A DNA stretch of 64,000 nucleotides, from contig JASAMV010006958.1 in NCBI GenBank assembly GCA_030248065.1, positions 43,762 through 107,761 on the forward strand, written 5' to 3'. The first letter of the stretch is position 1, and each line of letters begins with the position of its first letter. The notes under the pieces were generated by a model. The model ran no database searches. It saw only the letters and a list, made by a program, of their open reading frames with translations, and had not been told where the DNA came from. Below are positions 48,160-60,400 of this stretch, piece by piece. This stretch comes from Rhynchonema sp. JSB1_4 (Eukaryota > Nematoda > Chromadorea > Monhysterida > Xyalidae). The translations under genes were made by a program, and so were the position numbers.

Positions 48160-50627
48160 TTAATTTTTGCCCCGTTTCTTGGGCAACGTCTGTTCCTTCT
48201 TCGGGGACGGTGGTTCACTCCAATAGATGGGTCGTTTCAGTCGAGGCCTGATCCAGTCCACCACAGCTTTCACATACCCACCAGCGCCCAATTCCGGACT
48301 TCTCGGCCTTGTTGGTTCAGGTTGTGCTGCCTTCTCCATCGGCGGTTGCAGCGAGCTGCATCGGCTACTTTGTGCACTGGCTGTTGAGCCCGAACACGAC
48401 GAAGACGAAGAGGACGGGATTGCGAAATTGTCCCTGATCGACGTTGTCTTGTTTGTCGATTTTTTCGATCGCCTGGTTGATTTGCCCGATCGTTTCTCAG
48501 CTGATTTGCTATTCTTCAGTGACGTCTGTTTTCTGAGATTCGCTGGTTTGGTGTTGTTGTCGAGAGATCGATTGCGTCGTTTCGTCGACGAGTTCGAATC
48601 CACCCGACGTTTCATCGGTGACCCGATTGTGCGGCGTCTAATGACCGGACGTCGACGTGGATAGTAGCCATTGATCGATGAATGTTGCGACAGTGAACTG
48701 TCCGAATCGCAACCTCAATTATCAATTGAAACTGTTTTTATTGCATAAAAAATGAATAAAAAGAGAAAATCACACCAACCATCATTACTAGCGTTCAACA
48801 TAGCGGCGGCCGACAGCGCCAACATACGTGACCGTGTGCCTATGCTGGTCGCACTGCTGACACGATGTAGACTTTGCGTGCGACGCGTTTGAACCTGCGT
48901 GATAAGAGGTTGCAAAAACCTTGGTCTGCAAATATTGGGCCAACAGAACGCGCCAACCCAATTATAAAATACGATCCAAACAAGAAAAACCGACACGCTC
49001 AAATCTCTGTCAGCCGATACGAAACAATGACGTGGCCACATTTGATCCAAAGCCTAGCAATACACGTGCCGAACATACCCTGTCGAAGTCATCCTGTGAC
49101 GACCCAGCCGGTGAGGGGACCCCATTTGTTGTCGCGTGAGTGCCATTTTGGCGACTGGCAGGCTGCGCTGCTTGCTTGTCACTGAATGCTCCCTTTCGTT
49201 GTCTGAAACAGTTGCAAATAAATATTCCAAACTGTCATTGTTAAAACAAGAATATAAAGTTTAAGTGGTGCGACCTTTCACATGAGCAGCATTCGCAATG
49301 CGAATTGTTCTCGCCGAAAAAGTTCGGCCCGTAGTTGCACGTAATTTCTTCGCCTGGCGCTATTTCTCGAAGCACCTGAAATACGAGCAGTTTTTAACCT
49401 ATACGGATATTTAATAGGTTCGACTTTGAAAAACTTGATAATTGTCTATTCACCTGCACATAAGCAGTCGAACCGTTGGATATGAACCGACAATTTGGAT
49501 TACAGTCATGATTTATGTAAGCACCAGGACCGAGCCACAATTGCTGACATTTCTTTCGCGTGCTGTACATCACTGAGAAATCATTAACGCCACATTTCAA
49601 TATCGTTTTCTCCTCCTCCGCACTCAGTTCACCGATGCAGCCGACCAGAAATGCGATTCGATCGTGTTTGCGCCTGAAATTCGCCAGATTACAATCAAGA
49701 TTTGGTTAATTTTGAGAGTGAACAAAACCAAAAGAGTTATTAACACAAATAAATTTCTACCGGCGTAAAGGTGTTAACGGTCCCGCGCTGTCCGAGAACA
49801 ACGTTCCGCTGATTGCAAGCGACATCAGTAAATTTCAGGAAATTATTCAAATAAGTTATGTGATCAGGACAAGTGCGATGCGCGCTGGATATGAAATTCG
49901 ATGTGCCGCTCGTCTGGAAATCAAAACAAACGAACCATCGTTTAATGCTCATCACACACGCGCCGAGTTTGTTCTCCATTCGATATCGATAGCACGGCTG
50001 GACGGTGATGCCCGAGCGACGGTCGAACAATTGCAGAAATCGGTACATCTGAAAACAGCTGATCACACATACAATTGAATTGAGAACTGCAGACAGATTG
50101 CACATGACAAGCACAAGTCTTCACATGTAATCTAAGTCGAGACTTGTCGATCGCGTGATGTTTGCTCACAGCGCGCACAGCGGCCGGATGTTCCAGTAAA
50201 GTAGTCAACGTTAGATCGTAGTCTTGTGATGTCGAGAATGTTTTGGCCGTATTCTTCAATTGTCGCATCGAATCCGGGCTATGAGATCGGTACCTGTCAA
50301 TGGGATAGACATTCCGCATTCAATTCACAATCGACAGCTGGTGTTGCTTATACCAAATACAGTTGGCAAAGGCTATTAGGACCGAAAAGGTTTTTGTGAG
50401 ATTGGAATAACGCTTACATATCAGACAGCCAACACGAATAAAAAAATCAGCATGGATACCAAAAAAAACTGCAACAAATTTCATAATCATCAAATCGCTA
50501 ACCTAGTATTCATTTTGTGGGTCTGGAACCCGACCCTGGGGTCGATTATCAGACTGGTGGCCACATCGTCGTAGTCACACAAACACGACGGGGACAGATC
50601 GTGGTCACCGTTCACCGGACCACCCAT
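48160..50627 (-). CDS. KMT5B: histone H4 lysine-20 methyltransferase, Suv4-20 type
   Basis: Eight exons on the minus strand (50627-50503, 50293-50125, 50048-49936, 49673-49454, 49375-49275, 49154-49079, 48894-48780, 48713-48160) close exactly to 490 residues. The N-terminal Suv4-20 helix region reads [19 protein letters not shown] then QTHKMNTR. The SET domain shows [49 protein letters not shown] and [15 protein letters not shown], with post-SET cysteines HCECCSCE for zinc. The tail is basic and serine-rich ([14 protein letters not shown]). The enzyme di/trimethylates H4K20 in chromatin. It is shorter than the vertebrate proteins (which run to about 460-885 residues), mostly at the C-terminus. 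KMT5B and KMT5C cannot be told apart here. Confidence 0.95.
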
Positions 50628-51458
50628 TGTTGGACGAGCGCGGTCCGAAATCGATCTGATAAAAAGCTCAAAATATTTGGAAAACGGCCACACAGGCAAC
50701 AGCGGAGAGAGAACAAAACCGACGCCCTTTTGAACATTTTCTCTTCCCAAACCCTGGTAACCAAGGAAACGCAGAGCTCGCACACTTTGCGTATGGTGCA
50801 CAACCAAAAGATCACACACCTGATGTGTAACCTTAACAACTGCTCGAAAAGTGAAAAATCATCAATCTTTCAGCCGACAATTATTTATCATGCATTAAAT
50901 TTATTATCGCAATCAGACAACGTTCAAATAAACTCTCAATAAGCTGGAAGTTGTCACCGGCATCAAAGGTGTATTGTACAGTATTATAGTAAGTGGGAAC
51001 TTCACAAAGTGCAGTCGACCAACTTTGCAGATTCTTTACTATTATTATGCCCAGAGAGTGGCGGATAAAACCAGCCCAACTTAGTCATTACAAAGAAGGT
51101 AGACTGCATATCGAATCATAAAAAGAAAATGAAAAGAACAAGAAAAAACGTACAACCACGTATTGGTGAAAAAAGACACAGACAATCTAATTATGTGCAT
51201 GTGTGTATACGTAATTTTCGATATATCGCGTAATATTCTATTTCAACGTGTTACATGTAATGGAAAAGACAACAAAATGCAAACAACCTGACACAACGTC
51301 GCAATATAACACCAAAAACGCCAGTTTCGTGCAACCGTAAGTGGAGAATACAGTTTGCATCAACAAATCGTGAAAAAAAACAGAACACGACAAGGATTTG
51401 ATTAAACGATTAGAGATTTGTGTGGATGTCGAGACCAGATTTTGTCACCATGCCAATT
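50628..51458. other. intergenic region between KMT5-like and Ski-like genes
   Basis: Contains the 5' flank of the KMT5-like gene and the 3' flank of the Ski-like gene. No repeat or further exon recognised. Confidence 0.4.
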
Positions 51459-54400
51459 TCAGCTAAGCCAATACTCTTGAAGCAAATATTCCCTGACCCC
51501 ATTTGGGTCGCCATGCCATTTGTTCGAACCGCACAGAATTGCGTTTAATTCGGGGTTGTGCTCACGCTCGCGTTGACGAAACATAACTGCCTGCAGACAA
51601 AATTAACACATTTGCGGAACTTTCTGGCAACTGTAAATGTTAAAAATGAAAACGTTGCAAATAAGCCAAAACAACCCACCTGCAGCGCGTCTCTGAGATG
51701 CTCGGAATTCGATCTGAACGCTGAGTAGTGCGGTTTGAGTGTTTTCCACTGATGGTTGTGGTGGGTAGATCGACCGTTTGTGTTGTTGACGTTCTCAGAC
51801 ACACTTGTATTCATCGAATCGGCCTTAGCACTGATTGGCTGTTGTCGTTTCTTGACAGCAGCTGATGGCTTGTTGGTTATCAGATCGGGCTGGATCACCA
51901 CTTGATATGTGCCATTACCACCGGTGTAGTCCGCGTCACGACTGTGTTTGGCGGTGGTGACTGGCAGATTGAGACCCTGTGGATAAAAGGCTGCGCTGGT
52001 TGCATCCTGTGGGATACGACACGAGCCCACTGATAGCATTGACGATGACAACCAAGCGGGAAAGCAGGCTGGTTGCGCAATTAGAGTCAGTGAATAATTG
52101 ATTGATGACGGCGTTTGTTTTCGCCCACTTTTTATGAGTGCGCACGCTGGGGCTGGACCGACCTGCGCGTCTCGGGTTTTTTGAAAGAAAATCCGAAACT
52201 GAGCTCACGCAGGACGGCTTCAAATGTTCTTTCATTTTCCTCCTCCTGTAAAACTTTGTTGGTCTCATGAAACATCACAGAGCAACTTTTTGAAAATCCA
52301 ATTTCAAAAGGTAGATTTCCCATGCCTGTGGTGTCCATTTCATGAAAAATGGGCCAAAACAAAGGCCAATCACTTATTTACAGCCTTTAAGCGTGATGAA
52401 CTATCATGCTGCAACATCAACCACCAAACTAAACATACCGTCAACTCATCCGCATTCGCCGTCAATGGTCCATTTGTGTGCGTGTGCTTTCGATGAGCCA
52501 GATTCAATCCAAAGTAGGCCAATCTGGCGCACAATCTCTGCCATTGTTGTTGGTCAGCTAACGTGCGCCGACGTTGCACAATACGCGAACGTTTGTTGCA
52601 CTGCGGGTAGCGGTACGAGTAGAGGAACAGGCGCGTGTGAGAGGATGGCAGGCTGGAAACAGCGTGGAGTGGACATGTAGCACATGCAAGTCACCCTCAC
52701 TACAGTAGTGGCGTGTTCAGGTGGGTCCCGTCTGTGTGGTCGCCATTAAGAATATCCACTGCAAACAGTGACAACTTGGAGCTTAACGCCGATTGGGAAT
52801 CGAAGTATCGTTCAACGATGTTCAACGCAGAGGGTTTCTCTGGGATCGGCCTCGATCATGTGGATCATCACCGATGCTTTTTCGGAAAGTACCGACACCG
52901 ACGGAAAAAGACGGTTGAGATTTTCCTGACACCAACCTCGAGGGTTTTTTGGTCGAAAAATTGCAATTTTGGAGCAAAACTTGCACTTTTTATCATACCA
53001 TGTATTGCGCTTTCAGTGTGGTTTTGCGAACTTCAGATCAGAACAATTGCATACAATAGCCAACAGACTTTAGAAAATATCCCTCTGCACTGAAAAAAGT
53101 TTTCAATCTTTTTCAGTCGGCAACTAAATATCGCAGCAAAAACTAGCCCTTTTGGGCCACATTCTTAGTTAAAAAATGGTACACCGACGACAGCTGACTA
53201 GGGTTGGAGAGATGTCGGGTGTCGGGTGCCAAAAAAGTGTAGGTGTCGGGTGTCGGGTACCCCCAGATGTCGGGTTTTTTCGGACCCGACACCCGACAGC
53301 CGACACCCGACACTTACGGTTCAAAACATCAATATTGCTGAGAGAAGAATTTTGAGAGAAAATTTTCTTCGAACCAAATGTTTCCGAAGACGCAGAATGT
53401 GACATTTTGGTGTTTATTTCGTACGAAAATACTTGAATTCAGTAACTTGAGCCAAAAAATTACACTCGTGATGCAAATGAGCAAAAATTTGCCTGTTTTT
53501 GGTCTAAAAACAGGTGTCGGGTGTCGGGTTTTTTTCAAAAACTAGATGTCGGGTTTTTTTGCAACTGTCGGGTGTCGGCTTTTTTTCTCAGATGTCGGGT
53601 GTCGGCTGTCGGGTGTCGGGTACCCCCCCCCCCCGACCTCTAACCCTACAGCTGACGGCATTGAGAGAAACCCAACACGTTTGGTCGCCGACATAGACTT
53701 TGGTAGCGTCGGTACGTACGGTACCGACCCCAAGGTTTCACCGTGAGCCGCCATAAAAACGGTACACTTCAGCATGAAAATATTATTCAGAATACCGCCG
53801 ATAACCCACTTGATAGTGACCTTACGCCACGCCTCATTTTGCTCCTTGTCTCCGAGCTTATTGCCACCGGGAGTTGAACTCAGAATCGTCGGTTGCAAGA
53901 AGTCCCTCTCTCTATGTCCAACGTTTGAAACATCACCAGCATCATCGAGCGCATCCTCGTAGTCATCGGGCGCGTGGCGATGGGTGCGCACGAAATGGGA
54001 CACATCGAAATACTTGCGACACGCCTGTATAGATAAAAAAATTGATCTTTAATGGCGTTTTGCTGAAATATTTCTGCCACGCCACCACCCTGACTCGCTT
54101 GAATAATACAACTGCACAAAAGGTTAAATTTTGTTCCACAAAACCTAACATTCAAAATTCGGGGCTCCACACCTCAGTTTCTCGATGCAATCAATCTTCG
54201 ACTCACCCAACACTGAACACAGGGCGCATTGGCAGTCAACATGAGATGTTCATACCACCATCCCTTCGGCCCCATCCTGCCAGTCTCAATGTGCGCAACC
54301 ACAACCGCCAGCGGGCTGGAGAATGTCAGTGGCACATCGAACGGTCGACAGACAGCGTGCTGCGCTTTCAGGTGGTCGGGCTGAAGAAACAGTCAGCTTG

Positions 54401-57400
54401 ATGTCAAACGCGGTTCTCGGGACGGTTATTGGCCATGCTAATTTTTTACAGCACAAAGCAAACATCAACTTGACCATTATAGATCGCTTATTATGGGCCT
54501 AGGAACAACCTTTACGCGCCAATACTAGTGGCATCAGCAAATTCTAAGACTCAGTTATAGTACCCATAATCCATTGGACTCGGCAGAAAAACACGACCGT
54601 TACAAACCAGGAATGTGAAAATATCTATCCGAAAGCATTTTCGACGACGATTAAAACAACGGGGATCATTTTCCAAAAAAGTAAAAATCCATCGCGATAA
54701 AAAAATGTGTTTTTTGGAGGTCGACAGACAGGTGTTTTGGAACAGCCAGGTCGCCAAGGCACCCAGCGGCATAACACGAACGATACCGATAAAAGGAGGT
54801 GTATTGTGCACAAAGGTTGTCATGGGTGCTATGTCATAAATATGTAGGTATCCAGTTCGAGATAATTTTAAAAAAAACTTGATTCTTATTGCACTCTGCA
54901 GCCTGCACTGGATTTTGACTTTTTTGGAAAATGAGCCCCATGGTTGAATTCAGCGTCGAAAATGTTTTCGGACAGGTAATTTCGCATATCTGGTCCGTTT
55001 CAGTCATGTTTTTGTACCAAAGGTTGGTCTGGTCTTATAAATACCGAATCTTAAAAAACTCCTATGACCAGACCAAAGCATATCTGCTGCGATCCTATGC
55101 GATTGCCAAGTTGATACCGGACAATGTGTTTTTGCTATTTTTTTATTACTTCACGGTTCATGTCCAACACAACTTTACACTAACCGCAAATCTATTCACC
55201 AATCGTTTCTGCGTCATGTAATCGACAGCAGCGTTGTATGGCGGTTCGGGAACAAACACGGAGCGCAGGTGAGCGTACTCGGTCACACTGCGCTGTGATT
55301 GGAGTGGACCGGCCCGGTAGACAGTTGGCTGTTGGTTGCAGGCGCTGCAGGGATAGTAGACGAATTAGTGTGTTTGTTTGTTTTTGCTCGCCAGTAATTA
55401 GGATTGTTGTGTACTCGCGAATGTAGTGTACTCTCCGGGCCTGTACTGGGATCGGAATTTGGAAGTTCCATCCACACACCGCACCCACTCCCATACAGTT
55501 TTGAAAACCCACACACCCACGAGCCACGTCCACACATTGGTGAAAACCCCACACACACCCACGACCTACACAGTTGCCGAAAAACCCAAACCCACCCCTT
55601 TAGATTTCGAACAAAAGAAGTCTCATGCTGAACATTTTGACACATTACAGGCGGCCGTCGAAAACCCCGAAAAAACTCCACACGGAAAACCCCGAAAAAA
55701 CCCGAAAACGACAAACCCCGAAAAAAACTAAGAAAACGAAGAACCCAGAAAAAAGCCCGAAAAATAAAAAAGTCAGGGATGAAAAAAATCTTGTTAGAAG
55801 TGTGTATTCGCGTCGCTCGTGACTCACGAGTGAAACATCACCCCTACACTTGATAAATTGGCTTCGGATCAGACTTGAGCATAGGCTTGCGCTTGGTACC
55901 GCTGCTCAGGCTTTCTTTCAGGGTTAGGCTTAGGCTGCAGCCAGGAAGACCTGTCCATTTGAAGAAAACTTCCACAAAAACCTAACTGCTCAGGCTTTCT
56001 TTCAGGGTTAGGCTTAGGCGGCCAGCCAGGAAGACCTGGCCACATGAAGGCAACATCCACAAACAGTTTAAAGGAATAGGCCTTTCCAGGGTTAGGCTGC
56101 CAGCCAGGAAGACATGACCAAAGGAGAACTGCATGAACCTGAGCCCGAACTGTACCAGTACCCATTTTTCGGTGCACGAACTACATGAATACCCTTCTCT
56201 GATAAAAAGATTGGTTTTCCACACATTTTGTATTTTTCGGGTTTTTCGTTTTCGGGGCTTTTTTCGGGGTTTTTATTTTCGGGGCTTTTTTTAGGTTTTC
56301 GACCCCACCCCACTACACTATAGAACGGGCAGAGGTGTGGCCTGTATAAAAATCAGCGACCAGGTACACAACGAAAACAACAACAATCACCTAACCGTTT
56401 GCTGCCGGGTTGTGCAGTGCTGGTGCTGAGCGCACTGTCCGGCCTTGCACTCACCGATCGTCGACCCCCATCCACCGAACTGGCCGTGTCATCGTCAGTG
56501 GTCGTGTCGATGCCGTATGAGGCTGATTCTGCAAGATTTGCAGCGTGGTTCAGGTGGTTGAAAAATTGCCCCTCTCACCATCCGTTTTCATTAATTGACG
56601 CAAAAAACATCAACAATAAACAAACGGCTGATTTTAAGACACAATGACCTGATGGTTGTGAACTTTGCCGGCATAAGATTCGGCCTAGTTGATGGCTCGA
56701 CATCCCTCCAGCTCTAGTGCAGCTTAGTATCCACTGTCGTCGATCAACAAAGACATCAAATGACATAAAGAATACACAAATCACAATAACGTACCCGAGC
56801 TCGACTCATCACCACTGGAATGGCTTCGCTTCCGTGGTCTACCCTGCTTTCCGTCCTTCGATTTTGGTTTTTGAACACCGTTCTGGATCAGGGATCGGCA
56901 TTCACTAAGGGTGTGATCCACCAGACGTACGTACAGATGGGGCAATTTGGCGCTGTCAACAACCATGCATCTGGAAAGGAATGAGTCTCATATAAATTAT
57001 CAAATCTCAGCCAGAGACTTCACTCATACTTGGTGCCGTGAGTCTGCGCGGACTTGGCTTGCACAGTTAGACGCGCTTTTTGCGTTGGAGTCATTCGATA
57101 AATTTCCAATCCAGTCGCTTTGGTGTAGTATCGCACTTGACTTTGGATTCGCGAGAGTGACTGAAATCAGCCATAACTTTATTCTGAAATTTACTATAAT
57201 ATCACGTATACACATTGCGACGTACCATGCACTTTTCCACTTGTTTCAGGTGCATTCGAAGTTTGTCCTTGACCCGTTCAGCATTGTGGTCATTAGGCAC
57301 CAACGATAGCAGCCTGTCCCTTTGCTGTTGAATGAATGACTGAACGTGCCATTGAATGACGGCCGTCATGTCTGCCCAACGCAGCACTTGTTTGTTGTCC

Positions 57401-60400
57401 TGAATGGTGCACTGAACTCGTCGGTCCGATTGTAGCATTCCAGTGATAACACCACACCAACCGGTCCGCCAAGTGACAGCACGGGTACACGCGTTTCTGG
57501 CGCATTGCCAAATTGCATGTACGAAATGTCATCCAAATTATGATGTCTCGTTCTGATGCCAGATGTGAGTTCGCCCGGTACACTTTCGTGCTGAACAGCG
57601 ATCAACTCGGAAGTGGAGGAGCAGTTCGGGTCGTTAAGCGATGAATTCGAGCTGTCGTGGCCGGCCGACAAACGGACGACTTTGGTGTAGCCGTCGCGTC
57701 GACTCTGCACAATAATTTAGTTCAGTGAATTTTAAAATAACAAATGTTGCGTAAGCCTTTACTAAACAAAACACGATGACCGCGTGCACTGCCTGTTGTG
57801 GCTCTGCCCTCGCTATGCACAGGTGTGACGAAAACTCCGCTTATGAGTTTGCACGCAGTGATGTTGCAGCCAGCAATAAGAGCTGCTGGTGGGGCTCTGC
57901 AAATTTGCCAGAGGGGTTTCGCACTGACCAGCCATGGCGCCTCGGTCTGTCGGCCAAAGCAGGCGAAACAGACAAACGTTACTGCACCCAGTACATTTCA
58001 AGTTAGATTGAGCAAGACTGGGCCGGAGCCGATCACATAATGAGCGCACGCACCTCACTACTGGCCATGACGTGTTTGAGTTGATCGAGCGAAATGCATT
58101 CCACCTCTTCCCTGTCATCAACGGGCCTTACAGTCTGCGGCCGAACACCCTGACGTTCCAAGATGGCCTTGAACTCGTCGAAATGTCGTCGCGAATAGTA
58201 GGCTTGGAAAATGTCGCTGATTCGAAACAGTAGTAGCGCATCACTACTGCTATTCGTTTGATCGGATACAGTCACAATCGGTAGTTTTTGACCGAGAAAA
58301 CTGTGATATTTGACTGGTATTGTTTGCGGTGGGGCGGTGGATGGGCCTGGTTGTGACTGACAGGACTGTAGGGGCCGTGGAGACGGGGACTTGTGCTCCC
58401 GTGTCGGTACTATCGTTGGTTTGCCAGTGTTTGTAAGTCGTGACGGTGCGTGTTGTTGAGCTGTTGGTCTAATTGGACTCTGTCCGGGTCGGAACGGACT
58501 GATCATCATCAGATCATTTACTGAACGATTCGGTGAATCCACTGGTTTGGTGTTGAGAGGCTGCGTTGTTATTGATGATGATGTGGGAGAGTCGAATGAT
58601 GTCAAATCTGCGACACAATCAACAATTATGTGAATAGATATTAAAACTTGGTCGGATCTGCCTTTGTTGTGCGACATTTTCGAATTGAAGACAGTACGAG
58701 ACTGACCGTTACTGGTTGCTGCATTAAAGGGGTAGTTCCACTCCGATGCAAGTTGATCTCAAATAGACTGTCTGGCCATTGTCTCCAATTCGTACTTGAT
58801 TCCTGCACCAAGAATTCACGGAACGAGATTACGCGCCAACGTACCAAAATCTCGCTCCATGGTTTGACCATCCGGAAATGAGCCAAAATGGTGGTGATCA
58901 GAAACAAGTGTAGAATGTAGAAACTATGCTATAACAAGGATCTGGAAAAACTAAAGAAAAACCACCCAAAGAATTAAAAATATGTCCTCTGGATATGTCA
59001 AACACACCAAATTCAAGCACTGCTTTATGAAAAAAATCGTAAAATCTTCTTTCATTCGTACTTTGAGCAAAATTAGCATAATTTGAGGGAATTTTGAAAA
59101 AAAAATTTGATCTCTCGTTCCGTGAATTTTTTGGTGCTGGAATCAGGTACCAAATTGAAATGTGGGCTACATGGACTACTGTTTGAGACCAACTTGTGGT
59201 TTGAGTGGAACTACCCCTTTTAGTTCGCCCAACGATAAAAGTAGGTTTCTAGTCTCTGAAAACACCTGCTGGTTGGATAAACAAAATGTAACGGAATCCG
59301 TTAATTTGGAAATATAATATCCTCAGTGGTTAAAAAGGCACTTAATTTTATGATCGCCGCGTTTGGTGTACCCCATGTAGCCTTTTTAATCAACACAACC
59401 CAACTTACCATTAGTGTAAATCACATCTAATATGTTGGCGAAGTCAGCCGTGCCAGTCGCGTCGTTCATCACCTCAGACATGACATCAATGGGCAATGAA
59501 TTGGGTGGTGGTTGCACACGATTACATATAATGGTTGACGTATCAGCGTGCTCGTGGCTGTTGGTTGTTGTCTTGCTGCTGTGGCCGCCAGACGCGTGAA
59601 GATCCAGCAGTGCACTCACCACATCCTGTTCGCTTATCGACTCCAGCTTTTCGGGCATCTGCAAATATATAAAAACGTCTTTTTTCGAGAAAATTGGAAC
59701 TGCTGGACAAGCTAATGATGAATTGTATGCAATCAAATCGGTCAAGCACACTGGTGTAGCCGGGGGGGGGGGAGTGGCGGGAGCCCCCCTAGGTACAGTA
59801 GGTTAGGGAGTGGCGGGAGCCCCCCTAGGTGCAGTAGGTTAGTTAGTTTATAGCGTCGACACCCACTCAAATACATAAATAAGAAGATTAAGTGAAAGAA
59901 GCATAATTACAAGACCGAGTGTGGAGTTTACGGACATGAAAATAAATACAAAACAGGGTGTGCAAGTTGCGGGAATGAAAAATAAATACAGAACCAGGAC
60001 AAGGAAGGGTGAGAAGGTGGACGAAATCACGGACAGACAGACACAAACAACATGCAATCAGAAATTAAATGTACGCAGGCAGAGCCACAACAATGTACAA
60101 CGGTGCAATACCGGACGCTACGGAATACTGTGACATAAAATCCGAAAGCAATCTGTTAGATCGTCCATCTTTGTGTCCGTAGCGCATCTTTTTCCGCGGT
60201 GGCCAGCCGCTCAGGAGGACCATCGCCTCTTCCCACATTGTCCTTGCAGGCCAGTAGTCCAATGTGGTGCCACTCGGGGCTCCGGCTTGCGCATGGTTCC
60301 ATTGGTCGGGAAAAGTTTTCGGCGAATTCGGCCGGCGCTGCCATTTGCCACAGCGGCAGCGTCGTTGCTCGGGCGCCACCACGGGAAGGTATTCGCCTCG

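Noticed and set aside
48227..48664. 145-codon plus-strand open frame
   Set aside because: It overlaps the last exon of the KMT5-like gene on the other strand, which closes in frame with seven other exons.
54551..54823. Minus-strand frame MTTFVHNTPPFIGIVRV as an exon of the Ski-like gene
   Set aside because: No suitable splice sites in phase, and the 13-exon model closes without it.
55440..56330. Complete hAT element in the Ski-like gene intron
   Set aside because: CACTACACT-like ends and facing repeats are present, but no pair of ends with a matching 8-base duplication could be found.
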